NCBI GenBank assembly: GCA_020744425.1
Contig: JAGMUV010000040.1
Coordinates: 310,001 to 374,000 of the forward strand
DNA: 64,000 nt
Source of the DNA: Dactylonectria macrodidyma
Taxonomy: Eukaryota > Ascomycota > Sordariomycetes > Hypocreales > Nectriaceae
Direction: 5' to 3'
Both the position numbers and the translations under genes were made by a program. Shown here one piece after another: positions 43,301-55,212 of the stretch. Every line of letters begins with the position of its first letter. Position 1 is the stretch's first letter. The notes beneath the pieces were generated by a model. The model ran no database searches, was not told where the DNA came from, and worked only from the letters and a program-made list of their open reading frames with translations.

Positions 43301-46096
43301 ACTGACCAATGTGAGGCTGTTGGCCAGCCGGCGGTTGATTTTCTTGGGTGAGGATGCCTGACCGCTACTGCATCAGCTAAAACTTGAGCAGGATTATCAG
43401 CCTCATCTTAGACAACCAACATCGCACGCCAACTCCGCCAAGGCGACCGTTTTTGAGTCCCAAGAAACCACTACGGCGGACTGATTACCGCTGGTATGTG
43501 TGATAACATCAGCTCTCTACATCCATGCGTAACTAACACGGCCGTCGCAGTGCTTGAAAATTATCTGGATCTCTGCGAAGCCTCAGAGGAGGCAAGCGGT
43601 AGTCGCGAGTCTCACTGGAATTTTAGGCATCAGCGGTCCTTGGCCTAGATATCCAGAGGTGCGGGATAGCCCATCCTGCGTGTGTCTAGCATAATCCCTT
43701 GAGCGCTACGAGGTTGAACGGACCATCTGGAGGTGTTAAGTTTCCAGATACTATAGTAGGCTCAGGATAGTGGAGCAACAAGACTGCATGGATGGATGAT
43801 CGTTGTGGTGGTGTGGGGGATTTCGGACTCTGTGGATTGGGCGGTGTTGGAGGAGGCTCTGCGAAAACTCGGCTGGAGAATCATGCCAGGGTCCGTGTTG
43901 CTGGCAGCCCTCTATATCTCGGATGAAACAACGCGCACTTTTGATGCAATCAAATGGTTTTATCAACATACGATCCCTCGCGTAAGAATGTAGTGTCTGC
44001 GCCTCGACGGCCTCAGGTAAGAACTTAGCCGTCTGAGTGGGGCAGCCGTCTGAGTGGAATGAGTGCAGCCGGCGTGGGCGTCAGCGGGCAGCAGAGGAAA
44101 GGAGAGACCGGCGTACTTGGAGAGCTCTGCGGCAGATGCTCTCATTCTTCAGGATATAGTGGAAATGGCGGCGGGTCTGACCAAAATCGAAGTCGTCGAC
44201 ATGGAGATGCTAAGCAATTAGGCCAACGATCTTGATGGGAAACTTGAGAACGCTCATGCTGGGTCAACACCGCTCCCCGTGTGCTTTTTCGGACGCGCAC
44301 GAGGGCGGATCACAAGAATCAACAACCGAGGATGAGCTAGACAAAACGCAGGGCATCGCCCGCTCGATGAATGTACGGTACCGGCCCTGCGCTGGCGCTC
44401 ACTCACCCACCCGTCTATACGTATTGGGACTCTGTCTCATCCATGCAAAACCCCTCCTCACCAGACCGCAAATTCTTGCAGAGCAGAGCCTCATCCCTCT
44501 TATTACACCTGTCGAAGACTGTTGGGCGGAAGTCATCCTATCGCTGCACTACGAACTAGATATGGCATGGCGTGTCAAGTTTAGCACACAAGTACCTACC
44601 TGCTTATGAATGTGGTTTGCACTAGTATATTGTGTACTTCGTAGGTACTGATAGTTCCGATTTCATCTAGTGTTGGATACCTACGAATATTGGAGCGGGT
44701 GGCGTGTCAGGGCATTGACACACGGGGGGATCATGGTACTGTACATAGGTACGACGTATGTGACCGAGTCACCGCTCGGGGCACGACCTCGTCCCAAAGC
44801 GTAATAAAACATGCTTCCTTGTAAGAACGGGGATGTTCAGCCTACAGTGCCAATACAACGCGAAAACACTCCACCGGCGCACCCCGTAGAAGAGCGGGGC
44901 TGCGGGGCCACCAGGGCTCTGCACTTCCCCAATAAAAGACTAAAGCTCCCGATCCGAGCCAATTCAGCCCCTTGCGGGCCAAGCTAACTCATAATGCAGC
45001 CCAATCCCTGCACTTACCCCGGAACGCGCCAAGTTTGTCTACCCTGACCCTGCCCCTGTTCCTGCTCACCCAGCCTCATCCACCCGGCTCAATTCTGACT
45101 ACATGTGTCCAGGCTCGCCCATCAGCGCAGGAGCTGTTCATTCACACAGCGCTAGGGTGGCGTCAATTGACGAGCTTTGACCAGGGACAGGTGGTCTGTG
45201 GGTGGGTTACAAGGGCACCATTTGTTTGGGCTTGATTGGCCATAGGCGGCTCCATGCATGTGCAAATAAAGACGTCGGCTTGTGTGCCCATTTTGCACGC
45301 TGATCGACACACTACAAGGACCTCTGTTGAGTTTATTGCCTTTTACTTAGCCCAAGTTAAACGTATAAAGGTCAAAGTAGTTTCATTGTGTGCGGCGTCA
45401 GAATTAGGGCAGCTGCGAGTCTTCCGGCTGTGTCACGTTTTGATAGGCTTATGGGCTACAAGTGTGAGAGAATAAGAAAGGGTGGCAGGGGACGCAACAT
45501 GTCTTGTTAGGTAGATGCGACCAGGGGGCTTTCGATTTCGTGAGGGGGGAGGGAGACCAGAGAAGAAACGATATTATTAAATTTTCTGGCATCTATCCAT
45601 GCTTCGTATCAAGTGGAGTCGGGGTCTTAATTTAGCTTCTAGTCTGTACAACGCATTTCATTCCCTGCCGTCATTTCTATCTGAATAATGAGAGAAGTTC
45701 GGCAGAGTTGACCTCACTCGTAAGCGAGATCGGACGCGGTAATCATAAATAAGCATGTGATAGGCGTGTGAACGAGACGGTGAGAAAAAAGGGCGGCAGG
45801 CTTTGATGAAGTGACATGTCGGTGAGCCAGCCGCCCACTAACTTGGAGGCCGTGTCCCCTGGTAGGTAGGGCATTGATGCTGTCCGAAAACCTACCACCT
45901 TGTCAGCCTCATCATTGTTGACTCGCATTGTGGTCCTCGGTGTGATATCCCTGCAGGATAAACTTTTCTTTGAGAAGCGTGTGGGCACTTAGGTACCTTT
46001 CGTGCCGTTCCTCTGCTGGTTTTTGGCTATTTAACTAATCCAACTTCCCACCAGCAGGAGTCCTTCAAGTTGGTCATCACATCTCGATTTCTCAGT
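43301..46096. other. gene-poor stretch with repeat scraps
   Basis: 2.8 kb without a firm gene. A 65-codon plus frame at 43796-43993 reads like folded protein (VDWAVLEEALRKLGWRIMPG) but has no start context, partner exon or family. 45040-45170 belongs to the scrap family also seen near 15600-15775 and 22640-22700. 44000-44050 has the 18-bp word GCCGTCTGAGTGG(G/A) twice. Confidence 0.3.
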
Positions 46097-46458
46097 ATGG
46101 CGATTGTACACACGGACGGAGCAACCCCCCAGGAGCACTCTCAGGAAAAACTCGGGGCTTCCAAGGACGATGTATGTATTGGTCCGCAGCCACGCCAATT
46201 CTACGCTTGCTACTATGGACGAAGATCTGTTGCCCTGACAATATCTAGCAGCTCCATGGGCCTAAATGGGTTGGGTGTCACAGCATTGACGGCCTTCAAG
46301 TCAACGGATATTATATTCCGGGCGATAGTACAGACGGCGCAACTCTTGTGGGGCAATTCAAAAACTTGAAGAAAATGTTTGAAGAAAGCATCGCAAAGAT
46401 AGCGGTACTCGAGGAAAGGGTGACTAGACTCGAAAGACAACAACAGTCCGAACTGTAG
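46097..46458 (+). CDS. small two-exon coiled-coil protein, 94 aa
   Basis: Found by joining two frames: exon 1 is 46097-46171 (25 codons), then a 77-nt intron (GTATGT...CTGAC...TAG), then exon 2 46249-46458 (69 codons and TAG). Both exons are phase 0 and the second has no other open frame that fits. Residues 26-55 contain a compact Gly-rich section (HGPKWVGCHSIDGLQVNGYY is at its start). Residues 58-94 form a heptad helix (FKNLKKMFEESIAKIAVLEE), a likely coiled coil for self-association. No signal or membrane segment. The leader before the ATG has a pyrimidine-rich run. Function unknown; the size and helix suggest an adaptor or a chaperone-like small protein. It is isolated among repeats. Confidence 0.6.
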
Positions 46459-48451
46459 CAGATGCTTTGGAGTCACGGTGCATACTTGTTGCTGTATCAT
46501 ATAGATCATTGCGGTCAGTTGTATCACGACAGAGCACTAGACACACTTGGTCACGATGAAAATGTGGCTCTACTTTTGCGGGCGAATCTATGCAATGTGA
46601 TTCAGATGTAAGGTTAATGTAAAGAGGTGCAATGACTGGTGAAGCACCGAGAAAGCTAACCTGGCGATACCACGACAGTAGGTGGTCAGTTGTTGTCTGA
46701 GAGGCTAAACGGTGAGACAGACTTAATGGCCAAGGCACGGACATTCTCCGCTGGCTGTGTGCGTGCGAGTTGAAGCGGTGTAGGCTATTATTAACTGCCC
46801 GTCGCCCGTTTCCTGTCGCGGAGGTGCCAGGTTAACTCGCTTGGCCGTGAGGTCGGCCATGGGGTCGAGGACATGCGCGTAGGTAGAGCACGAGTTGACA
46901 CAGCATATACAGGCATCCAGTCCGCCTGTCCATCCTATCGCCCTTCTTGATGGAGTTGTACTTCTGGAACTTGATGACGGCCTCCGCCTCGTTCTTAAGC
47001 AGTGACATCTCGTGATGTACAGGCTCGTACTTGCTTAGCACAGCTTACACAAGCAGGAATGGGTCGATGCCAGAGTAAGTAGTACATGTTGTCGGATGGT
47101 TCAACTTCTCTACGGCACATCTAGGGCGTACACTTGTAAGGCCTGGAGCATCAATGACATGGCGATGCAGCCAAACGTTAGTGTCGCGCCTCCCAACGAT
47201 TGCCTGGCCGCCTTATTTCCTAGTATCGTTGCCTCACCCAGCCTCTTCTTGTCGCTGGTGGAGATTGGTGGGATCAAGTGCGGATCCTGTGCCACGAAAG
47301 TGCAGGTTGAGAAATGAGGGGCGTAGAACATATGCAATGGTGCCCAACAGTTTTTCTTCTACGGAGTAAACGCATACACCATCCCTAGAGCTATTTATTC
47401 ATAGCCTACTTGGAAAAAGCAGTGTATTTTACATGGTCTGAGCCATTGAAGGTATGAACATAGCGTCTAGTTCCTTAGAAATGAGAGGCCGCACGAGTCT
47501 ACGTTCCCCATTACACCTGCCCCTGGCCTGCTCGTCAATAGAACCACATGAGTGAGGGTAGAGCCCCATTCGAGCAGGGTATTGATGCCCCTCATTGCAT
47601 TCGCCACGAGTACTCTTGTAGACACAAGGTACCCTCAGCCGTACTGTCATAGCGCAGCCATGGGTGTAGGTAGGGTTCCTTGTTGGTATCCGTACATCTA
47701 CGTCTATTACTAACTTGACTATAATAATAATGCTGGAGGTCTTTTTTATGATAATAAGCGGCAACACCATCGACATCTTGGGAGGGGGGGATGAGCAACG
47801 ACACTCACAGGGGCTGCGGAGCGCTACGCGGCCAGTCAAGTCGAGCTCCAATGGGAGAAGGCGTCATCTCGTACGTTGGGTTGATTTTTTTCTTCACGCC
47901 ATAAGGGATGTTACATGCATATTCGCGGTGGGTGGGTGGAGATGAGGGGAATTGAGAGCTGAGGCTGTTGGTAAGCTAGGGTCGATGGTAATGAGGCCCT
48001 CCACCCTGACTGAGATATGGATTGAGGAAGCCTTACTTCTTGGGACGGCCCCCTGTTTAATTTCATCATGGCACTCAACCCGTAGGCGCCCGGATGAGCC
48101 TTCCGCCGCCCTTTTTAGAATCGGTGACGTGAACATTCTACGCTGGCCTGGCTACCCTTGTGATGACCTGACTTGGGGTTGATACTCTGTCATGGGTTCG
48201 ACAACTGGTGGACCATGCCCCTGCGACCTCATCTTCGTAAAAGCTTTGTCTCGTAATTACTCAGGTAGCACCCGTGAACGAAATTTTCTCACTGTCTTTC
48301 TCGTCTCAAATCCACCCCAGAGCCTCTGCACTTCCTCTACGTACCCCCCGCTTCCACTACCGCTCTGATCCCATCCTCTATCGACTCATTAAATCCGCAC
48401 ACTGCTGAGAATTGAGGTGCGGTCTGTCTCACTGGCGTTGCTTCCGCCACT
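46459..48451. other. intergenic and transporter promoter region
   Basis: No supported gene in 2 kb. Minus frames at 46832-47041 (HHEMSLLKNEAEAVIKFQKY) and 47110-47337 look more protein-like than chance and could be exons of a decayed gene, but no joined model holds. The last 200 bp are CT-rich (TTTCTCACTGTCTTTCTCGT...), a typical promoter/leader for the ABC transporter. Confidence 0.35.
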
Positions 48452-51400
48452 ATGGACAGCCTTTGGCAATGTGAGGCACCAGTATGGCGAAGCGATGACT
48501 TCACCTTGTGCTTCCAGCAAGAGTTCGTACCCCATTGGCTTCCCCAACCCTCCCTCTTCGGAAACCACCACTCGCTGACTTAATCCTCTCTCTTCCATTC
48601 TCACAGCTATCTGAAAGTCCTCGGCCCTCTAGTCATCCTGAGTCTCTCGTTTGCGAAACTCACTTGGTCTGGTATCGCCCGGGCTCGCAGATCCCGGTCC
48701 GCTTCCACGGCTAGGTATAGCGAGCTTTCCAGCGAAGACCGACGATTTAGCCACACCGATCTGCCCCCGGCGCAGCCCGAAAATACCGGTGACGACAACG
48801 AAGGCATGCAAATCAATGGCGGCCGCCTCGCCCTCGTCAAGACCACCACCCGTGGCTCCATCATCCAGGCCGATACACCTCCTAACCAGTCGTTGTTTCA
48901 AATCATTGAGCAGCTGGCCATTGCTGGTCTTGTTGCTGTTAACTCGATTGCGCTCGCCAACGGCACTTATCATGGCCCTAGCCACACACCTTCCTTCGTG
49001 GGTTTGGTCACCTGGATTTACGTTCTCATTCTCTCGACCCTACGCCTCTTCTTCGGTAACACGAAATGGAGGAGTCCTCACCTCTGGAATCATACCGCCG
49101 TCATCTATGGGGTCAATTGGGTCTTGAGCATCTTTGTCTTCCGCTCCGCCGTTATCCATCCTACATCAAAGCTCGCGCAGACTCTTGTCATTGTCGAGTT
49201 TGCACTCGAGTCTCTTCTCTTTAGCTTGGCTGTCACGACTAGGAAGGGCAACAAGACTGTCATCATGGAGTGGGAGAATGGCCTCGAGCCCTCCCGCGAG
49301 CCTCTCGCGAGTCTTCTCTCCATCGCTGTATTTGGTTGGGTTGATGCCATTGTCTGGCGTGGCTGGCAGGGCAGCATGGAAATGGAGCATGTGTGGAACC
49401 TTCTACCTAAGGACAAGGCCGCTGTTGTCATTGGCGATTATCGCCAGATGAAGAAGACCAGCTCATTGGCCTGGCACTTGCTCAAATACTTCAAGAGCAT
49501 GCTGTTGGTTCAATGCCTCCTGGCAGTCGTCGAGGGGTTCTTCACGTTTGCGCCCACTCTCCTTCTCAAGGCCATTCTAGAATTCGTTGAGGAATTCAGG
49601 CCACGCGACCTCGACGACCCTGAAAGAACCCCCGTCAGTGTTCTATGGCTTTATGTCATTGGGCTTCCCGTTCTTAACCTTGTCCGCTCATGCTGCGACA
49701 ATGCAGCTTTGTGGATTGGCCGAAAGATCTACCTTCAGGTTCAAGCTATCATCATTGGCGATATTTATACCAAGGCACTCCGCCGCAAGGCCACCGCCGC
49801 CAAGCACAAGGCACTACTCGATGCTAACAATGTCAAGGCAGAAGGGGAAGACGGGCAGGCGAATATGGGCACCATCATCAACCTCATGTCTGTTGATAGT
49901 TTCAAGATTGCGGAAGCCACTGCCGATCTGCATTCCATTTGCGCCAATGCGCCAGTGCAGCTAGTGGTCGCAATAGTGTTGCTCTGGAGAGTCATGGGCT
50001 TGAGCACTATTCCTGGGCTTGTCGTCATTGCTTTTCTCCTGCCCATCAACTACTGTCTCGCTCGAGGTTTATCCTCGACGTCGAAGAAGATTTTGGCAGC
50101 CACCGACAAGCGTATCAATGTAACCAATGAAGTTCTGCAGAACATCCGCATCATCAAATACTTTGCTTGGGAACAGCGCTTCGGGCGCATCATTGATGCG
50201 AAGCGTAGGGCTGAGCTCAACGCCCTACGATCCCGGTTCATGGTTTGGGCTCTAGCTGTTGCTATTTGGAATTCCGTCCCTATCTTCGTCACCTTCTTCT
50301 CTTTCTTCGTCTATACCATGATCGAACAGAAGCCCCTGTTGCCGTCTGTGGCCTTTACGGCCATCTCGCTATTCATGCTTTTGCGTGTTCCCCTCGACCA
50401 GTTTGGCGATATGTTCGCGCACGTCCAGGAAACCAAGGTTTCGGTCGACCGTGTCGAAGAGTTCCTGAAAGAGGAAGAAACTGATAAATACGAACAGCTA
50501 GGTCTGGACAATGTAGATGAGCATGGCATCAGGCGGCTGGGTCTCGACAACGCAACCCTCATCTGGGGCGCCAAGGATACCGTGGCTGAGGATGGATCGC
50601 GCGCTTTCCGCCTGATGGACATCAACGTGGGCTTTCAGCTAGGCAAGCTCAATATCATCGCTGGACCCACTGGATCTGGAAAGACCTCGATGCTCATGGG
50701 TCTTTTGGGCGAAATGACTTTGATGGAAGGCAACGTATACTGCCCTGGCGGTCGCAGCCGAGAGGATGTCTGTCCCGATCCTGAGACGAAACTCGCCAAC
50801 ACGATCGCGTATGTGGCGCAGACCACATGGTTGGTCAACGCCAACATTAAAGATAACATCCTATTTTCTGCGCCCTTTGACGAGCAGCGGTACCAGAGCG
50901 TCATTGTAGCGTGCGCCCTTGAGCGAGACCTACAGATTCTTGACAACGGTGACGAGACCCTAGTCGGCGAAAAGGGAATCACCCTCTCCGGTGGCCAGAA
51001 GCAACGCATCTCACTTGCTCGCGCTCTCTACTCTAACTCAGCTCACCTGCTCCTCGACGACTGCCTCAGTGCCGTGGACCCGCACACCGCTCAATGGATC
51101 TTCAGCAACTGCATCAAGGGTCCGCTGATGCGTAACCGCACCTGTATCCTTGTCACTCACAATATCCAGCTCTGTGTTCCTTCGTCCGACTATGTCGTGC
51201 TTATGAATAACGGCCGAATCGATACCCAAGGACCTTCGGAGGAAGTTATTGCTTCCGGCAAGCTTGGAGAGGAAATTCAAAAGTCTCGGCCTGCTTCAAC
51301 CCACCACTCTCGAGTTCCTTCCCGGCTCCCTTCCAGTGTTGGCGATGACGAAACCATGGTTAACGGCCAGGGCGACGCCCTTGACGGGGTGGACAGCACC

Positions 51401-53536
51401 AACCACGGCAATGCTAAGAAGAAACAGAAGCTAGACGCTATGGAGGAAGACAAAGCTACGGGATCTGTTAAGTGGTCTGTAATGAAGTACTACCTCCTGT
51501 CCATGGGCCCCTGGTGGTTCTGGGTCCTGTCCTTCTTCGTCTTCACTTCGCAGCAGTTTTCAACGGTCGCGACAAACTATTGGGTGCGAGAATGGTCGAA
51601 CCAATATGTTACAGAGGAGACTGGCCAGATTGGGGCTCAGTGTGTGAGGTGCGAAGCATACGCACCGACTGTGGGAATGGTTCCCAAGGCCTACGCCAAG
51701 ATGCACCTGCAATCGATGGCCCCGGATGTGATACTAGGATCCATGGCTCACTTTCAAAGCCTTTCAATCTCCCATATCAATGTCACACTCAACGCCACTC
51801 TCGCCAACGCCACTTCATCCACATTTGTTAATGGCATGACACCCACTTCCGTCAACGCCATGTACTATCTTACGGTTCTCGCGATAATTGGCGTGTTTGG
51901 TGCATTGACGGCGCTTATCCGTAATCTTTGGGTATTCCTCGGCTCGCTGAGAGCCTCAAAACGCATTCATGACCATCTCATCAACTCGGTGTCGCGAGCT
52001 AGATTCAAATTTTTCGATGTCACGCCCCTGGGCCAGCTTCTGAACCGATTCAGCAAGGACCTCGAAGCTGTTGACCAGGAGATTGCCCCCGTAGCGATCG
52101 CAGTCATCAGTTACGGCCTCTCACTTGTGGTGACGATTGGTTTAATTGCTAGTATCACTCCCAAGTTCTTGGTCGCCGCCGTATTCATCAGTGGCCTCTT
52201 CTACATCGTCGCCGCCTTTTACCTCCGAGCGTCCCGCGATCTGAAGCGCATGGAGTCGGTGCAACGCAGCCCGCTCTTCCAGCATTTTGAAGAAACGCTC
52301 AGCGGCATGACAACGATCCGTGCATATAGAGATGAGCGACGATTTATCCGGGATAACCTTGAGAAGGTCAACACGCAAGCGCGTCCATTCATCTATTTGT
52401 CGGCATGTAACAGATGGCTCGCATTCCGAGCGGATCTGATCGGCGACTTGGTTGCGTTCTTTGCTGGAGTATTCATCATCTTGAGCTTGGACAGTGTTGA
52501 TCCCGGATCGGCGGGCATCTCTCTTAGCTATGCATTGGACTTCACTGAGAGCGTGCTATGGCTTGTACGACTGTACGCTATGAACGAGCAGAACATGAAC
52601 TCGATGGAAAGATTGAAGGAATATGTGGACGTGGAGCAGGAGGCGCCTGCCGTCATTGAAGATAACCGACCGCCCGAAAATTGGCCGAGAAGCGGCTCTG
52701 TCGAGTTCACGAACTACACAACTAGCTACCGAGCCGACCTGGATCCGGTTCTCCGAGATCTTTCGCTCAAAATCAACCCCAGAGAGAAGGTGGGTATCGT
52801 GGGGCGGACGGGTGCCGGCAAGAGTTCGCTGGCACTGGCCATTTTTAGGGCGTTGGAGGCCGACAAGGGCAAGATTTTGATCGATGGCCTTGACATTGGT
52901 AACATCGGACTCCAAGATCTGCGAGAAAACATTACTATAGTGCCTCAAGACCCCACATTGTTTCAGGGAACGATCCGAAGCAACCTGGATCCTTTTGACA
53001 GGTTCTCGGACGAGGATGCTTTTGCGGCGCTACGACGAGTGCAGCTCGTTGGCATGGACGAGCTGCCGCCATCACCAACGCAGACTCCCGGATCGCCTAA
53101 TGAGTCAACGACGAACAGGAACATCTTCCTAGACCTCAACTCGCCCGTGTCAGAATCCGGATCGAATCTGTCACAGGGGCAGCGGCAGTTACTGTGCCTG
53201 GCGCGAGCCATGCTCAAGTCACCGACGGTTCTAGTAATGGACGAGGCGACAGCGTCGATTGACTACGCGACAGACTCGAAGATTCAAGAGACCATCCGGG
53301 AGCTAACGGGGACTGTAATTGTAATTGCGCACCGACTTGCAACGATTGTAGACTACGACAAGGTCTTGGTGCTGGACAAGGGGCAGGTGGTGGAATATGC
53401 CCACCCTTGGGAGTTGATCAACAAGGAGGACGGCACCTTCCGCAGCATGTGCGACGCCAGCGGCGAGATGGATGGGTTGATGAAGGCGGCCAAGAAGAAG
53501 TGGGATTTGGGCCGGTTGGTGGATGTCGACTCGTAG
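48452..53536 (+). CDS. ABCC (MRP-type) full ABC transporter
   Basis: Membrane pump of 1666 aa, probably vacuolar or plasma-membrane, exporting or sequestering glutathione conjugates, drugs or metabolites. A small first exon (48452-48522, MDSLWQCEAPVWRSDDFTLC) is joined over an 84-nt intron (GTTCGT...TTCTCACAG) to 48607-53536. Starting at the internal ATG 48806 would lose 90 residues, including the first membrane helix. Order: N-terminal helices (TMD0-like), TMD1, NBD1, TMD2, NBD2. NBD1 has Walker A GPTGSGKTS (about 710), signature LSGGQKQR (about 816) and Walker B LLLDD (about 837), where the catalytic Glu is Asp, the usual degenerate ABCC site. NBD2 has GRTGAGKSS (about 1422), a signature LSQGQRQ (about 1544) and VLVMDEA (about 1565), with the catalytic Glu kept. 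The linker after NBD1 has a basic KKKQK patch. Substrate cannot be read from sequence. Confidence 0.93.
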
Positions 53537-53806
53537 AAGAGCGGACATGGCCAGCCGACGGATGGAAAAGAGAGAGGGGATGAGAATGGGGAAGCGAATT
53601 GATTGGGTTAGGAGGCCCATCCGTCTACATAGTTGTACTCTGCTAAGTCACAACCTAGAGTGAATGTACTGGGATTTGTCGGCAGTAATAAGGTCATGAG
53701 AGACTTGGTAGCGAGGGAGCATTTAGCTCATCAATAATCGAGGTAATCGGTTGCATACTCTGATTAGTAGGATCAAATCTTCCAGACTAACGTGTGGTCA
53801 TTTATA

Positions 53807-54240
53807 GATACCACTCTATGTTGTAGTGGGATATGGTACACCCACACTTTCGGAATCAAAACTCACGCCTTTTCGTGACTCTTCCTTCCTTCAACCCACC
53901 TCACTCAACGTAGTCTGTCCCAGAATGTACTCTTCTTCCTTCCACAACTGCTTCTCTCAGGATTAAAGGCCCCAAATTGCTGTGGATGCACTCAAAAACC
54001 TCATCCAAATCATTTCTCGAACTCCAACCTCGCATGCTGTCGTGCTCATGACGTTATAATCACGGCTGCTCGCTTATGTCCTGACCTACGAGCCCATCTC
54101 CCGACCGACTTTCATCGGCGTCCCCTGCTCCAAGTCCAATGACGATGGTACAAACGCCACCGACCCCACACCTTTATATAACTTACCTCTTAAAGACCCT
54201 ATTCTTGTCTTATTTTTCACCAGCCTTTAGAGTGGTATCC
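53807..54240 (-). repeat. duplicated 3' end of the DUF3295-type gene
   Basis: 434 bp matching 62631-63063 at high identity, with mainly C/T and G/A differences and a few indels. Its right end, read on the minus strand, encodes the same last seven residues and stop as the gene (GYHSKGW), with synonymous changes only, followed by the same downstream flank. So a piece made of the last codons plus about 410 bp of 3' flank was copied. The two ends are also inverted (GATACCACTCTA and its complement, 12 bp perfect in this copy), so a mobile-element origin stays possible. It directly abuts repeat R1 at 54241. Confidence 0.85.
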
Positions 54241-54475
54241 ATTGTTTGATCTGTGCGATCACCCCTGCAAATGATGTCCCCTGCTCCACTGGAGTTGCAG
54301 CCTCCGAGAATGTACCATGACTGTGCACGACCAGGGCATACAAAGTAGACTACGAACACAGCCCGTTTTCATTGATGTCCCAACGTTTCCACCGCGAGGC
54401 GGCCATCCCGCGCGGAGCCATATACGTCAAGCCCGAAGTCACGTCAGGATCACTTACAATTCGTTGCGTTCATGC
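54241..54475 (+). repeat. dispersed repeat R1, copy 2 (MITE-free)
   Basis: Inverted partner of 14463-14986. It lacks the 293-bp MITE and shows its empty target at 54282-54283. Landmarks are GATCTGTGCGATCA, TCCACTGGAGTTGCAGCCTC, GACCAGGGCATACAAAGTAG and CCGAAGTCACGTCAGGATCA. Confidence 0.78.
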
Positions 54476-55212
54476 GGCTGCAGGTACCATGTCGCGTTTA
54501 GCCCCGGGCGTCGCGAGTGAGGTTGGTACGGTGTGTACTTGTGGCGGCCTGTATGTGAAATTATTGGAAGCTAGGCCGCGGCAGGAAGCATGGGAACAAT
54601 GTGTCTTGATTGATCTGACGAGCCACCAACAGAAACTGTTAGGCAGCGGGCACACTCTAAGACAGCTGAAGACGCGAGACTGAAAGAGGCCGAAACTATC
54701 CGACACTCGGACAAACCTCAACTTCAACCGGTGTGGTCAACCGTACAGAGAGGAATTAAGATACGGACCAGCAATCTACAAACTTGACACCACGAGGAAC
54801 ACAGCAATGGAGATAAGTAGATCACGTAAGATATGACCCAGTTGTCGGGCCGAGTTCGCACTTGGTGGACAGTACGAATGAACCAAACGTGTGATTACTC
54901 TGATCCAGCGTCCCGTATTCCAGCAGGCATAGGATCGTTCAAGGCAGAGTTGCAATACGCACAAGTTTTAATTACTTTGCTTCCATAGCCATACGGCTCT
55001 AATATATGGTAGACAAACATCGCTTGCACTTCACCGTGCATTGCTGCTCTTCTCCTAACACGCTCACCAGCTTTCTGCCTATGCCCGCTCACATCTCCTA
55101 TGCCACGTACCAATCCCCCTTGTCTCACATGTACTAATCAAAGATTGTGGGTACTTGTGAGGGAAGAAGGATGATCCTCCCCAAATCTCCTTGCGAAGCA
55201 AAGGCCCTGGTC
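54476..55212. other. intergenic
   Basis: No gene supported. Begins at the right edge of R1; the end is the 3' flank of the HD/kinase-like fusion gene. Confidence 0.4.

Noticed and set aside
46832..47337. Two protein-like minus frames
   Set aside because: No join between them keeps frame with plausible splice sites and no family was recognised.
53807..54240. MITE, based on inverted ends
   Set aside because: The segment contains the last codons of a gene and its 3' flank and has no clear target duplication, so it is listed as a duplicated gene end.
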